A DNA stretch of 64,000 nucleotides from Microbacteriaceae bacterium (GCA_947486475.1 CANKTR010000004.1:3690-67689); one strand, 5' to 3'; positions 1 to 9,154 are shown, counted from the stretch's first letter. Translations and numbers: made by a program. Notes: generated by a model from the letters alone, not told the origin.

Positions 1-570
1 CGTGACCATGATCCCGACGACAATGCCGGCGATAAAAGTCGAGGACGTATAGACGGTGGTCGTCGCGAGCGGGTCGGTAGGGTCAACGCCGTCGACGGCG
101 AACGCTGGGATCCAGCCGAAGTACTGCGAAATCCAGCGCGAGACCGGGACGATCGACTGCTGGAGGAAGAAGAAGCCCCAGAGCCCGAAGACGACCGAGG
201 GGATGGCCGCCATGAGGTCGACGATGGAGACGAGGAAACTGCGGATCTGGCGTGGTGCGTATTCCGTGATGAACAGTGCGGTGCCCAGCGAGAGCGGCAG
301 GGCCACGACAATCGCGACCGTTGCAATCAGAATCGTGCCGACAATAACCGCAGCGATACCGAACTTGCCGGCGTCGGGCTCCCACGCCTGTTCGGTGAAA
401 AAGCTCCAGCCCGCCTTATTCAGCGCCTGCGACGCACGAAACGCGAGGAACGAGCCGACCAACACCATGATGATGAGCACCGTCGACCCACCCGCGCGAA
501 TGAGACCGCGAAAGATTTTGTCTCCGCCGTCACGAATAATCGTGAGCTGGCGCGGGGAGTCGTCGATCAT
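1..570 (-). CDS. pstC: Phosphate ABC transporter permease PstC (partial, C-terminus off the left edge)
   Basis: This is one of the two membrane permeases of the high-affinity phosphate importer PstSCAB. The first 190 residues are present and the frame is open to the window edge. One N-terminal membrane segment (about residues 28-46) is followed by the binding-protein-dependent permease region, with a segment near TLFITEYAPRQIRSFL and the family-typical DLMAAIPSVVFGLWG stretch. The ATG at 570 is chosen because an in-frame stop lies 10 codons upstream. The Shine-Dalgarno is weak. Two GTTCACC units 60-80 nt upstream form a PHO box, so phosphate-starvation control is likely. The rest of the pst operon would lie to the left. 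Confidence 0.93.
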   Translation of the reverse strand, partial: MIDDSPRQLTIIRDGGDKIFRGLIRAGGSTVLIIMVLVGSFLAFRASQALNKAGWSFFTEQAWEPDAGKFGIAAVIVGTILIATVAIVVALPLSLGTALFITEYAPRQIRSFLVSIVDLMAAIPSVVFGLWGFFFLQQSIVPVSRWISQYFGWIPAFAVDGVDPTDPLATTTVYTSSTFIAGIVVGIMVT

Positions 571-627
571 GAGTCCGTTTCCACAGGAGGGGAGTTACGA
601 CGGTTGTCGCTCCTTGATCGTCTCCTA

Positions 628-668
628 GTGAGGTGAACAGACGGTGAACTGTTGCTGAAATCGTGAAC
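628..668 (-). promoter_or_regulatory. PHO box upstream of pstC
   Basis: Read on the minus strand, GTTCACC occurs at 649-643 and again at 638-632. The two copies are exactly 11 nt apart, which is the direct-repeat-unit spacing of actinobacterial PhoP/RegX3-type boxes. A further GTTCACG lies at 668-662. The box ends about 60 nt before the pstC start. Confidence 0.75.
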
Positions 669-678
669 ACGGAAAGTT

Positions 679-1467
679 TCAAGCTCCGCGCTGGTCGGAC
701 TGCATGAGTGTCTTCGCCGCGGCAATTAAATGGCGCTTCGGGACGAACCGCCCCGCGATCGCCATCACTCGATTCCGAGCACCGACGATGACGCTCGGAG
801 CGGGCGATGCCGAATCCAGAGCCGACATCGCGGTTGCAACCACCTGCGCCGGGGTCATGAGTCCCCCCGCCATCGCGCGACCACCGGCGACCTCAAAGAA
901 TTCGGTCGCGGTACCGCCCGGCGAAACAGCGAGCGCCGTCACACCCGTGCCCTGCAGTTCCCCCCACAATCCCTCGGTAAAGGACAAGACGTAGGCCTTG
1001 GTCGCGGCATAGACCGACATGTTGGGAACCGGTTGGTAAGCCGCGGTCGAGGCGATGTTGACGATGGTCCCCTGCCCACGCTCAATCATCGGGCCGACGA
1101 ACAAACGCGCCAACTGCGTCAGGGCGATCACGTTGACGTTGATTTCGTCCGCCATCGAGGTGAGGTCCTCGTCCGAGAACGGCCCGATGTTTCCCCACCC
1201 CGCATTGTTGACGAGGACGTCGACGGGGGTCGATCCAACCGCCTTTGCGAGTTTCGCGGCAGAGTTGGGAACGGACAAATCCGACGCCACCACCTTCACG
1301 GTGACTCCGGTGTCCTTGGTTATCGCAGCGGCTAGTTTGTTCAAGCGGTCGGTGCGTCGAGCGGCGATGATGAGGTCGTATCCGCGAGAGGCGTATTCGC
1401 GGGCGAAAACCGCACCGATTCCGCTGCTTGCGCCGGTGATGAGAGCCGTAGGTCGTTTCGCGTTCAT
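679..1467 (-). CDS. Short-chain dehydrogenase/reductase (SDR family)
   Basis: This is a classical SDR of 262 residues, close to the usual 250. The Rossmann NAD(P) motif TGASSGIG sits at residues 11-18, followed by AARR, which suggests NADP preference. Also visible are NNAG (about 87-90), the catalytic Ser in NIASTAAYQP, and the catalytic YAATK (about 154-158). The PGGTATEFF stretch after the active site resembles DltE/YqjQ-type oxidoreductases. The substrate cannot be told from sequence. It lies upstream of pstC on the same strand, but the PHO box between them argues for separate transcription of pstC. Confidence 0.9.
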   Translation of the reverse strand: MNAKRPTALITGASSGIGAVFAREYASRGYDLIIAARRTDRLNKLAAAITKDTGVTVKVVASDLSVPNSAAKLAKAVGSTPVDVLVNNAGWGNIGPFSDEDLTSMADEINVNVIALTQLARLFVGPMIERGQGTIVNIASTAAYQPVPNMSVYAATKAYVLSFTEGLWGELQGTGVTALAVSPGGTATEFFEVAGGRAMAGGLMTPAQVVATAMSALDSASPAPSVIVGARNRVMAIAGRFVPKRHLIAAAKTLMQSDQRGA

Positions 1468-1599
1468 TGGACCAGCCTAAATGTCCCGGACCGTCCCGCT
1501 GTCGTCGACGGCATCGGTAAACAGTGGTGGCGATAGATTGGGGATTCTGGGATTCCCAATCCGGGGGGAAAAGAGACTACGCACCCACGAGAGGTCATC

Positions 1600-2013
1600 A
1601 TGTCGGACGGTTTTAGCAAAGAAGAAAAGGCGGCGATGCGCGCCGCGGCGGCCGAGCGCCGTCGCAAATTCACGCCCGAACAACACGCGGCCGAATTGCT
1701 CGAGGTCATCGAGTCGATGGATGAAGCCGATCGGGTACTCGCCCGGCGCGTCCACGAATTGGTTATGGCCGCAGCGCCCGAACTTGCCCCCAAAACCTGG
1801 TACGGAATGCCGGCGTATCACAAGAACGGAAAGAACATCTGTTTCTTCCAAGCGTCGGGAAAGTTCAAGGTCCGCTATTGCACGTTCGGGTTCGATGTCG
1901 CCGCCAATTTGGATGACGGTCCGATGTGGCCGACCGGTTTCGCTCTCGTTGCCATGACGCCCGAAGTGGAAAAACGCATCACCGAGATGGTCACCCGAGC
2001 GGTTGTCGATTAG
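1600..2013 (+). CDS. DUF1801 (YdhG-like) domain protein
   Basis: A soluble protein of 137 residues. The first 30 residues are charged and helical, and the rest matches the DUF1801/YdhG-like fold, with the typical APKTWYGMPAYHKNGK stretch (about residues 63-78) followed by FFQASGKFKVRYCTFGF. Members are sometimes annotated as iron chaperones or intracellular iron proteins, but a function is not established from sequence. GAGAGG lies 6-7 nt before the ATG. It stands alone between a divergent SDR gene and the GNAT-AAA gene. Confidence 0.75.
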   Translation: MSDGFSKEEKAAMRAAAAERRRKFTPEQHAAELLEVIESMDEADRVLARRVHELVMAAAPELAPKTWYGMPAYHKNGKNICFFQASGKFKVRYCTFGFDVAANLDDGPMWPTGFALVAMTPEVEKRITEMVTRAVVD

Positions 2014-2148
2014 GCCGGTCACGGCTATTCTGGTGAGTACCTCGTTCTGGTAGTTGACCGCAGACACAATCACCGGTCCCCCCTTTTTTCTCGCACCGCA
2101 CGCCCGATTTGTTCGGATCGTGTGCGTTCATTCGACCGGAGGTACCTC

Positions 2149-3441
2149 GTGACCGAACTCAATTTCCGTGACTATCAAGCGACCGACCTCGACGCCCTCA
2201 TTCGGCTCTGGAATCAGGTCGTTGGCGGGGGATTCGAACCCGTGTACAGCCTCAGCGAAGTCGTCGCGTCGTGCCAAATGGATGTCGCGGTCGTGGCCGT
2301 CGCAACCGATGGTGCGGTTGTCGGAATCGCGGTGGCGCGAGCCGCCCATGACCAGGGGTGGATTGTGTTTTTTGCGACCGATGATTTGCACCGCCGTCAA
2401 GGAATCGGCGATCGACTGCTCGGGGCCATCGAACAACGCCTCGCCCCGAGCGGATTGACCAAGTTGTCGGTGTTGGTGCCCGAGGACCAGGTGAACGTGG
2501 GAGTCCTCACCCGTGCGGGCTTCCTCGACAAAAAACACCTCCGCTATTTCGAACGTGAAATTCCGGTTCGCAGCACCGAACTGACTGCACTGAAAAAGCT
2601 CGGCGGCCGGATTCAGGGACGCAACCTGTGGTCTCAGATTGCGGGAATGTCCGCAGAGAAAGACCTGCTCGAAAAACGGTTGGTCCTGCCGCTGTCCAAC
2701 GTGGCGATGGCCAACCAATTCGGCGTCGAACCGCCGCGCGCCATCGTGTTGTTCGGTCCCCCGGGGACTGGTAAAACCACCTTCGCCCGCGCGATCGCGT
2801 CACGACTGGAGTGGCCGTTCATCGAGATTTTCCCGTCACGACTGGCTGCGGGCGGCGACGGACTGGCGTCGGGACTGCGCGAAACCTTCGAATCGATTGC
2901 CGAGTTGGACCACGCCATTGTCTTCATCGACGAAGTGGAGGAAATCGCGAGCCAGCGCGGGGGCGAACCGCCATCGCCGACGCAGGGCGTGACCAACGAG
3001 TTGCTCAAGTTGATTCCGTCATTTCGCGACAGCCCCAACAAACTGTTGATCTGTGCGACGAACTTTATTCGCGCTCTCGATGACGCATTCCTGCGGCACG
3101 GTCGGTTCGATTACGTGATTCCCATTGGGTTACCGGATGACGACGCACGGGCCGCGATTTGGGCGAAGTTCATCCCCGACATCAGTGCCGACCAGATCGA
3201 CGTGAGCATTCTGGTGTCGAAGAGCGCCGGATTCTCTCCCGCCGACATCGAGTACGCCGCGCGACGGGCGTCGCAGAGTGCTTTCGAATCGGCGATGCTC
3301 GCCACGGGTCGCCGTGGCGGCGATCAGTCGGGGCCGTCGATGTCCGATTATGTGAGTGCGATTGAGCAGACCAAAACCACGGTTTCTGCCGAAGTGGCGG
3401 AGGCGTTCACCGAAGACATTGCGAACCTCGCGCGGGTCTAA
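2149..3441 (+). CDS. GNAT acetyltransferase - AAA+ ATPase fusion
   Basis: A two-domain protein of 430 residues. Residues 1-140 form a GCN5-type acetyltransferase, with the acetyl-CoA loop seen as RRQGIGDRLL. From about residue 165 there is an AAA+ ATPase of the Cdc48/FtsH-like class, with Walker A GPPGTGKT at 203-210, Walker B VFIDE around 261, a sensor-1-like ICATNF and HGRFD in the arginine-finger region. The GTG at 2149 is chosen over an upstream in-frame GTG at 2122 because GGAGG lies 6 nt before it. Role unknown. An ATPase that remodels proteins coupled to acylation is a reasonable guess. There are no operon partners. Confidence 0.85.
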   Translation: MTELNFRDYQATDLDALIRLWNQVVGGGFEPVYSLSEVVASCQMDVAVVAVATDGAVVGIAVARAAHDQGWIVFFATDDLHRRQGIGDRLLGAIEQRLAPSGLTKLSVLVPEDQVNVGVLTRAGFLDKKHLRYFEREIPVRSTELTALKKLGGRIQGRNLWSQIAGMSAEKDLLEKRLVLPLSNVAMANQFGVEPPRAIVLFGPPGTGKTTFARAIASRLEWPFIEIFPSRLAAGGDGLASGLRETFESIAELDHAIVFIDEVEEIASQRGGEPPSPTQGVTNELLKLIPSFRDSPNKLLICATNFIRALDDAFLRHGRFDYVIPIGLPDDDARAAIWAKFIPDISADQIDVSILVSKSAGFSPADIEYAARRASQSAFESAMLATGRRGGDQSGPSMSDYVSAIEQTKTTVSAEVAEAFTEDIANLARV

Positions 3442-3491
3442 CGGATCACGCGCATGTCTTTCCCGCGAGAATTCCCGGCGGCCCGCTCACG

Positions 3492-3497
3492 TAAATT
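3492..3497 (+). promoter_or_regulatory. -10 box (leaderless) for the DNA glycosylase gene
   Basis: TAAATT ends 6 nt before the ATG at 3504. No Shine-Dalgarno is present. This places the transcription start at or next to the start codon. Confidence 0.5.
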
Positions 3498-3503
3498 AGA
3501 GAC

Positions 3504-4124
3504 ATGTGGCCGCATTCCGTTTCCATGACCACGATTGTCGACGAGCTCGCGTCGCGGGACGCTCGGCTGGCGGAGGTGATGCGTTCGCACCCGCTGTGTG
3601 ACCTCGGAGTGATTCCGGAAACGTCCAGTAATTTCGAGTCACTCGTCGAATCCGTGATTGCACAACAGGTGTCGGTGAAGGCCGCCGACACCATCTTTCG
3701 TCGACTACATGAGGTGGTGGCAGGCGAGTTGACCCCCGAGCGAGTGACCGCCGTGTCGGACGCCGCCCTTCGCGACTGCGGTCTGTCGGGGTCGAAAACG
3801 CGCACCATTCGCGGACTCGCCGAGGCGACCGTGAGTGGACAACTCGCAATGGAATCACTCCACCTCATCGACGACGATGACACCGTTTCACGTCAACTCA
3901 ATGCGCTGTGGGGAATAGGTCCGTGGACGGTCGACATGTTCCTCATGAACCGACTCGGGCGGCTCGATGTGTGGCCGACCGGCGATTTGGGATTCCGGCG
4001 GGGCTGGGAGAAAATCTATGGCCTCACGGAACAAATCAGCCCCGACGATCTGCGCCGCGAAGGGCACCGGTTCGCCCCGTACCGAAGTGTCGTTGCGTGG
4101 TATTGCTGGATCGAGTGGGATTGA
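3504..4124 (+). CDS. DNA-3-methyladenine glycosylase II (AlkA/HhH-GPD family)
   Basis: A base-excision repair glycosylase of 206 residues that removes alkylated purines. The helix-hairpin-helix motif LWGIGPWTVDMFL (about residues 135-147) is followed by the catalytic Asp region LDVWPTGDLG. The early VESVIAQQVSVKAA helix is the usual substrate-pocket segment of AlkA-like enzymes. There is no N-terminal AlkA domain, so this is the short actinobacterial/MAG-like form. The ATG at 3504 fits a leaderless transcript; an in-frame ATG at 3525 is the alternative. Confidence 0.9.
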   Translation: MWPHSVSMTTIVDELASRDARLAEVMRSHPLCDLGVIPETSSNFESLVESVIAQQVSVKAADTIFRRLHEVVAGELTPERVTAVSDAALRDCGLSGSKTRTIRGLAEATVSGQLAMESLHLIDDDDTVSRQLNALWGIGPWTVDMFLMNRLGRLDVWPTGDLGFRRGWEKIYGLTEQISPDDLRREGHRFAPYRSVVAWYCWIEWD

Positions 4125-4133
4125 TTTCGGTGA

Positions 4134-5069
4134 TTACTGCTGCGGACGACGCTTCGCCGTCGCCAGCACTCCAACCCCGATGGCGGCATCCGAAACGGTG
4201 GAGATGACGCGAACGACGATGGACAGCATGATCGCGTCGACCAGACTCACACCGCCCAGGGTGGCGAACCCGACGAACACGCTCTCACGGACACCGAGTC
4301 CCGATGGCACGAACACCGCAAGAATTCCGATTGCGCTGGCGATGGCGTAGCTTCCACCCAACGTGAGTGCTTGCTCGACGGTCACCGGCACGATCGCGAT
4401 GGTGATGGCGACAACAGCGAGAGCGTTGATGATTCGCGGCAACACAAATTGTCCGAACAGTTGAGTGGTGTGGGCGGGGCTGAGGAATCGTTGTACGGTA
4501 TCGCCATCGATTCCCCGCTTTCGACGGATCAGGTTGACGAACTTTTCCACCGTCGAACCGGAAAAAATAAACACGATGATTCCGACAATCGTCAGAGCAA
4601 TGACGAGCCACAGGTAGGGAGTGATGCTCCCGGTCCACAGCAGTGCACTGCCCACCGTCACGATTCCAAATCCAAATGAGGACGCCTGGATCAGGATTTG
4701 CTCGGATAGGAACGCCGTTGTCGCAGCGCCTCGTGTCACACCGCGATTTCGAGCCCACACAATCTTGTGTCCCAGGTAACCGATTCCGGGAATGTAGCGG
4801 TGCAACCAGGATTCCGAATGTCCGCGAATGGTTGCCCAGAGCGGGAGCCGAATATCGGTGATCAGGACTATCAGTCGGTGCCAATTCAGTCCGCCGACGA
4901 GGACGCCCGCGACAAACAGAACCCCACCCAGAACAAAGAGCCATGACCACGAAATCGAATACGCGCTCAGTCGGTCGAGGTTTGCAGAGAGGGCCAGCCC
5001 ACACAGCACAAAAACTGCGAGACCCGCGCCGTATTTGATGACGCGCATGACGACTCGTCGAAAGTTCAT
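4134..5069 (-). CDS. Flippase-like integral membrane protein (UPF0104/LPG synthase TM family)
   Basis: A polytopic membrane protein of 311 residues with about eight hydrophobic segments. It resembles the lysylphosphatidylglycerol-synthase transmembrane/UPF0104 family, with the conserved region SWLHRYIPGIGYLGHKIVWA (about 86-105) and FVPSGLGVRESVFVG near the C-terminus. Related proteins are proposed to flip lipids or lipid-linked saccharides; the substrate here is unknown. Its ATG follows the TAA stop of the sulfotransferase gene directly (5072-5067), so the two are co-transcribed. This places it in a surface-glycan context. Confidence 0.8.
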   Translation of the reverse strand: MNFRRVVMRVIKYGAGLAVFVLCGLALSANLDRLSAYSISWSWLFVLGGVLFVAGVLVGGLNWHRLIVLITDIRLPLWATIRGHSESWLHRYIPGIGYLGHKIVWARNRGVTRGAATTAFLSEQILIQASSFGFGIVTVGSALLWTGSITPYLWLVIALTIVGIIVFIFSGSTVEKFVNLIRRKRGIDGDTVQRFLSPAHTTQLFGQFVLPRIINALAVVAITIAIVPVTVEQALTLGGSYAIASAIGILAVFVPSGLGVRESVFVGFATLGGVSLVDAIMLSIVVRVISTVSDAAIGVGVLATAKRRPQQ

Positions 5070-5906
5070 TTAGACAACGCCATGGGCGGCAACCTGGGGA
5101 TAGAAGTCCTGAACCAGCGCGCCGAACGCCGATTCAACGTCGGCGATTTGCTCGGGCGTGAGGTCTTTGCGGTATCGACCGCTGCCATCGAACAGCGGCT
5201 GTTGCACCTGCCACGCTCGTCGAGACACGTGCGCCTTCTTCCCCGCGCCGTCGGTTTCTTCGACATTTTCGACGTTGAACCAAGTCGGTGCGAACTCGGA
5301 ATGGTTGGCCATGCGTTGGTCGAATTCGATTCCGAGGTGTGAAGAAACTTTCGCCATCGTCTTTTCAAAATCACGAACCAGGTCTTCGTAACGGATGATC
5401 AACACGTCAGGGTCGTTCTTGACGCGGTTGATCGCAACGAAATCCAACGAGACGCGAACCATCGCTCCTTTCCAATCACCAATGCGCTTCGAAATGGACG
5501 CGACGAGGTCCCGTGGGTCTCGAACCATGACGACAAACCGGGTCGAGGGAAACAACGACCGAATGTACGGAATGCGGAACACATGACGGGGTGTCTTTTC
5601 AATCAATACCTGAGTTTCGTCGGGAAAATTAGCGGCAGCCATCGCGCGACGAGCCTTGTTTTCCCGCAATAACGCCAATGGGCCGAGGCCGAGGAACCAT
5701 TTTGTTTCTCGATCAAACAGGTACGCGCTCGGGTGCGCCCCCAGAATCGTTGCGAGAAGCGTCGTTCCACCGTGGCCACAGCCGCTGATGGAGAACAACG
5801 GAAGGATGCCGGCGTTACTGCGACCGGGGATTCGCCAGGCCGGCGCAAAACGATAGCCCGGTGCCCAGATGCCCGATCGCCACATGAGCGCGTGAAGTGA
5901 AGGCAT
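5070..5906 (-). CDS. Sulfotransferase (PAPS-dependent)
   Basis: A cytosolic sulfotransferase-fold enzyme of 278 residues expected to move sulfate from PAPS to a hydroxyl or amine. The 5'-phosphosulfate-binding P-loop reads SGCGHGGTTLL (about 41-51). The 3'-phosphate motif is VVMVRDPRDLVASIS (about 124-138). A YEDLV motif typical of the family follows. It is co-transcribed with the flippase-like gene and divergent from the GT2 gene. The acceptor is unknown; a glycan or glycolipid is likely from context. Confidence 0.88.
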   Translation of the reverse strand: MPSLHALMWRSGIWAPGYRFAPAWRIPGRSNAGILPLFSISGCGHGGTTLLATILGAHPSAYLFDRETKWFLGLGPLALLRENKARRAMAAANFPDETQVLIEKTPRHVFRIPYIRSLFPSTRFVVMVRDPRDLVASISKRIGDWKGAMVRVSLDFVAINRVKNDPDVLIIRYEDLVRDFEKTMAKVSSHLGIEFDQRMANHSEFAPTWFNVENVEETDGAGKKAHVSRRAWQVQQPLFDGSGRYRKDLTPEQIADVESAFGALVQDFYPQVAAHGVV

Positions 5907-5989
5907 CGTCCGTCTCTACTTTCGTGCACGGTAGGGGAAAACAGCCGACTGTGGTCCCGCGTTGGAGATTTTCTCGAGTGTGCGTTGGC

Positions 5990-5995
5990 TATACT
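5990..5995 (+). promoter_or_regulatory. Putative -10 box upstream of the GT2 gene
   Basis: TATACT lies 47 nt before the TTG start of the glycosyltransferase. No convincing -35 at 16-18 nt is seen, so this is tentative. Confidence 0.35.
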
Positions 5996-6042
5996 AATCG
6001 CAACCACCGGCTCCCGCTGGATTCTTAGATTGGATTGCCCTC

Positions 6043-6996
6043 TTGGCTAAGCCCCGGAACTGTGTCATCGTCATCCCCGCCTATAACGAGGCAGAAAACT
6101 TGGGGCAGGTCATCCCCGAAATCATCACGTACATCTCGAAAATCGACTCGAAATTCCGCATCATCATCATCGATGACGGTTCGACGGACGATACCGCGAA
6201 CACCATCACCGCGTTAGCGAAGAAGCATCCCCAAATTGTGGGCGAATCGATGCCGAGAAACCTTGGAAAAGCCGCAGCCCTCAAACGTGGTTTTGCGCTC
6301 GCCGAAGATTTGGGCGGTCAGATTGTCATCATGATGGACGCCGATGGTCAGGACGACCCGGCCGAGCTCGAAACGCTGATCGGCAGGCTAGACGAGGGTT
6401 TCGACCTCGTCACTGGTGCCCGATATACCCGAAACGATCGTTTCATCAAGCGGACCACGTCGCGCCTGTACAACCGCACAACCTCGATGATTTCGGGGGT
6501 CAAAGGCAAGGACTTCAACTCCGGTTTCAAGGTCATGCGACTGACGGTCGCCCAGGCCGTCGGGTCGATGATGTACGGAGAAATGCACCGCTACTTGACC
6601 GTCATTGCGTCCTGGTTTGGCTACCGGATCACCGAAGTGCACGTCACCCACCGCAAGCGTCTTTTGGGCAAGAGCAAGTACGGGATTGCACGATTCTGGC
6701 GGGGATTCATCGACCTCGTGACAATTCGATTCCTGTTGGCCTACGAAAGCCGCCCGTCTCACCTCATCGGCGCATTCGGCGTTCTGTCGCTTCTCGGCGG
6801 AGTCGGAATCCTCGGGTATGTCTCGGTACTTCGGGTCTTCTTCGACGAAACGATCGGCAACCGCCCTATTTTGACCATCGGAGTGTTGCTGGCGGTGGTG
6901 GGAATCCAGTTGCTCGTGTTCGGTCTGCTCGCTGAACTTCAGGTGTTCATGCGTCACCGCTCCAACGACGTGAAGACACGACCACTGACCAAATAA
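6043..6996 (+). CDS. Family 2 glycosyltransferase, DPM1/GtrB-like
   Basis: A polyprenyl-phosphate glycosyltransferase-like protein of 317 residues. The GT-A domain (residues 1-230) shows VIPAYNEAENL, IIIDDGSTDDT and the metal-binding MDADGQDDP. Two C-terminal membrane helices (about 238-262 and 275-300) match the GtrB/ArnC arrangement. Such enzymes make lipid-linked sugars that membrane GT-C enzymes use outside the cell, and two GT-C candidates lie nearby. The TTG at 6043 is the first start after the upstream region and gives the natural N-terminus MAKPRNCVIVIP. Confidence 0.9.
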   Translation: MAKPRNCVIVIPAYNEAENLGQVIPEIITYISKIDSKFRIIIIDDGSTDDTANTITALAKKHPQIVGESMPRNLGKAAALKRGFALAEDLGGQIVIMMDADGQDDPAELETLIGRLDEGFDLVTGARYTRNDRFIKRTTSRLYNRTTSMISGVKGKDFNSGFKVMRLTVAQAVGSMMYGEMHRYLTVIASWFGYRITEVHVTHRKRLLGKSKYGIARFWRGFIDLVTIRFLLAYESRPSHLIGAFGVLSLLGGVGILGYVSVLRVFFDETIGNRPILTIGVLLAVVGIQLLVFGLLAELQVFMRHRSNDVKTRPLTK

Positions 6997-7002
6997 CTCG
7001 GC

Positions 7003-7896
7003 TCAGTCGTGACGATGTAGTGGGTCGTCGAGATAGCCAAACTGTTCGAGTGTTGTGTGGCCGGCACGATCGAGGGCCGCAATGTCCGCGTCGCTCAGCA
7101 CCAATCGATAGCGACCAATTCGAGTGTCCGTGACGGGTTCCGAAACCAGGCGCTTCCACTCCGATGTTTCGGTCGGTTCTATATTCTGAACGCGGTTTGC
7201 TTCGTGAAAGTCGAGCATCGCGGAAGTCCATTCCATCCCCCACTCGCGGAGAACCGGCTCCAGCGCGCGCTGCGGGGAAACGACGAGGTCCTCGTAGCGA
7301 ATTCGCGCCCAGCGAGACGGGGGGAAGGTGTTCAATTGCCGAATCACGTTCTGGTTCTGTTCGTCCCAGCCGCGCGCAAATTCGGTCGGATCCGTTGCGA
7401 GTTTCGGCATAAAGGGCGAATCACTGCCCTGCATCCTGATGTCTTGCCCTGAGACGAAGCAGTCCCGCACGTCCCGCACAATGTGGAGGAAGACAGAATC
7501 GGGGAAAAGCCCGGCGATGGGCTGCACGAAGTCCATGTGCACATTGTTTTTGTCACCCCATCGCGCGTGCGGTTTCCCGATTTTCGCGGAGTACCGTTCA
7601 TACGGAATCGCCACGAGTTCGGTGTAGTTGCTCGGGAGTGTTTCCCGGATTGCCGCGTCAATTTCAGCCGCCGAGATCCCCCAGGTCGAGAACTTTCGCG
7701 CCTCCATGAGTTCGGTGACGAATTTTTCCCGACGCGATGATGCGCAGTCGGAAACCTGCCAATCACCGAAGTCACCGAGAAACCACGTGAGAAAAGAGGA
7801 TTCCGGAGCGATGACAATCTCTGGGTGGGCCGTGAGAAGAAGGCGCAGAAGGGTTGTTCCGGAACGCGGAGAACCGAGAAGGAAAATCGGGCCCAT
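7003..7896 (-). CDS. Sulfotransferase family protein
   Basis: A 297-residue sulfotransferase-fold protein. The N-terminal P-loop FLLGSPRSGTTLLRLLL starts at residue 4, and the 3'-phosphate site is seen as IVRDVRDCFVSGQ (about 147-159). IRYEDLVVSPQ is the usual third motif. It follows the DegT aminotransferase gene after 6 nt on the same strand, so sulfation and amino-sugar formation may act on one glycan. The acceptor is unknown. Confidence 0.88.
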   Translation of the reverse strand: MGPIFLLGSPRSGTTLLRLLLTAHPEIVIAPESSFLTWFLGDFGDWQVSDCASSRREKFVTELMEARKFSTWGISAAEIDAAIRETLPSNYTELVAIPYERYSAKIGKPHARWGDKNNVHMDFVQPIAGLFPDSVFLHIVRDVRDCFVSGQDIRMQGSDSPFMPKLATDPTEFARGWDEQNQNVIRQLNTFPPSRWARIRYEDLVVSPQRALEPVLREWGMEWTSAMLDFHEANRVQNIEPTETSEWKRLVSEPVTDTRIGRYRLVLSDADIAALDRAGHTTLEQFGYLDDPLHRHD

Positions 7897-7902
7897 TCGG
7901 CG

Positions 7903-8976
7903 CTAGCCCTTGTGGGCCGCGAGAACGTCCCGAATGTAATCGAACTGTTCGTCCGACAGTGAGCGGAACATGGGTAACCCGATGACGGTTTCGGCAAGGA
8001 ATCGGGAGTTCGAATTCCCCGACGTCGGGAAGTCTCTGAACGGGGTGGTTTCGGTCAGAGATGCGGGCCACCAGCGGCGGGTCTGAATACCGGCATCGGC
8101 AAGTTCCCGCTCGTATACCGCCGCCGACTCAACGGACGGCGCAGCGATGAGCCAGTAGGGAATGCGGCTCGAAGGACTCATGGGACCGCCGCTAAGCCCC
8201 AGCTGTGCGTTGATCTCGGCCGCTTTGTCGCGGACCACACCCCAGTCGCGAAGTTCGGTGTCGACATCGTCGAGCGAAGCGAGTGCAAAGGCGGCAGCAA
8301 ATTCCGACATCTTGCCGTTGGTTCCGATGCGCTCCGTGATGCGGCTACCCGAAAACCCAAAGTTGATCCATTCGCGGGCAATTTGCGCCCGAGCCGGATC
8401 CGCGAAAATGACGAGGCCGCCTTCACCACACCCCAGCACCTTCGTCGCGTGCAACGAGATGGTGGCGGCCCACCCTTTTTTCATGCCGGACAAGTCGGGA
8501 CGATTTCCCGCACATGCGGCGGCATCAATGATGATCCGAGGAAAAGCGGACCAGTCGCTCAAGTCGATGGGATGACCAAACGGCGCAACGACAAGAGGAA
8601 CCACGGAATCAGCGTGTGCGAGATCGTCATCGGTCACGCTCAGTGTCCACGACTCTGGATCGACGTCGCGGAACTCAACCGACCCACCCACGCTGAGCAC
8701 CCCCATCGCGGTCGCGGGAAACGTCCACTCCGGGCTGAGATACGTGGGATTGTCCTCCCACAGTGCCGCCGCGGAGATCGCGACCGTGCCGTTCACCACC
8801 GCGACAACATTGTCCGCCGAGACGTTGAACCAGTCCGCGTAACGCTGTTCGAGTTCTCGTACCATCGGCCCGTGATTGCTAAAAATCCCCGACGCGTAGA
8901 CCCGTTCGAGATAGACGTTCACCGCGTCGATTGTGGGGAGAACGGGCTTCATCACGGGTATTGAAACTGATGTCAT
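7903..8976 (-). CDS. DegT/DnrJ/EryC1/StrS-family sugar aminotransferase
   Basis: A PLP enzyme of 357 residues, type-I fold, of the family that aminates nucleotide-keto-sugars for surface glycans. The PLP lysine is seen in SLHATKVLGCGEGG, the hallmark of the family. The N-terminus IPVMKPVLPTIDAV and VNGTVAISAA also fit. The frame opens upstream at 9177, but the ATG at 8976 gives the family-length protein and has GGGGGAAG 8 nt before it. It heads an operon with the sulfotransferase and is divergent from the GT-C gene. The exact sugar is not predictable. Confidence 0.88.
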   Translation of the reverse strand: MTSVSIPVMKPVLPTIDAVNVYLERVYASGIFSNHGPMVRELEQRYADWFNVSADNVVAVVNGTVAISAAALWEDNPTYLSPEWTFPATAMGVLSVGGSVEFRDVDPESWTLSVTDDDLAHADSVVPLVVAPFGHPIDLSDWSAFPRIIIDAAACAGNRPDLSGMKKGWAATISLHATKVLGCGEGGLVIFADPARAQIAREWINFGFSGSRITERIGTNGKMSEFAAAFALASLDDVDTELRDWGVVRDKAAEINAQLGLSGGPMSPSSRIPYWLIAAPSVESAAVYERELADAGIQTRRWWPASLTETTPFRDFPTSGNSNSRFLAETVIGLPMFRSLSDEQFDYIRDVLAAHKG

Positions 8977-9154
8977 GACGTGTTCTTCCCCCAGGTTGAC
9001 GACGGTGACAACGGTATCACATCGAGTTTCTCCGTCCGAAGGGGTGTTTGACGCAGGCGGGAGCGCTTCCAAATTGGAGGAGTTGCAATGCGTTACGCTG
9101 GGGGCGGGTCCGTCTTCCGGCGCCACATTCCGCCCTTTCTCAGAAAGAGATTCC

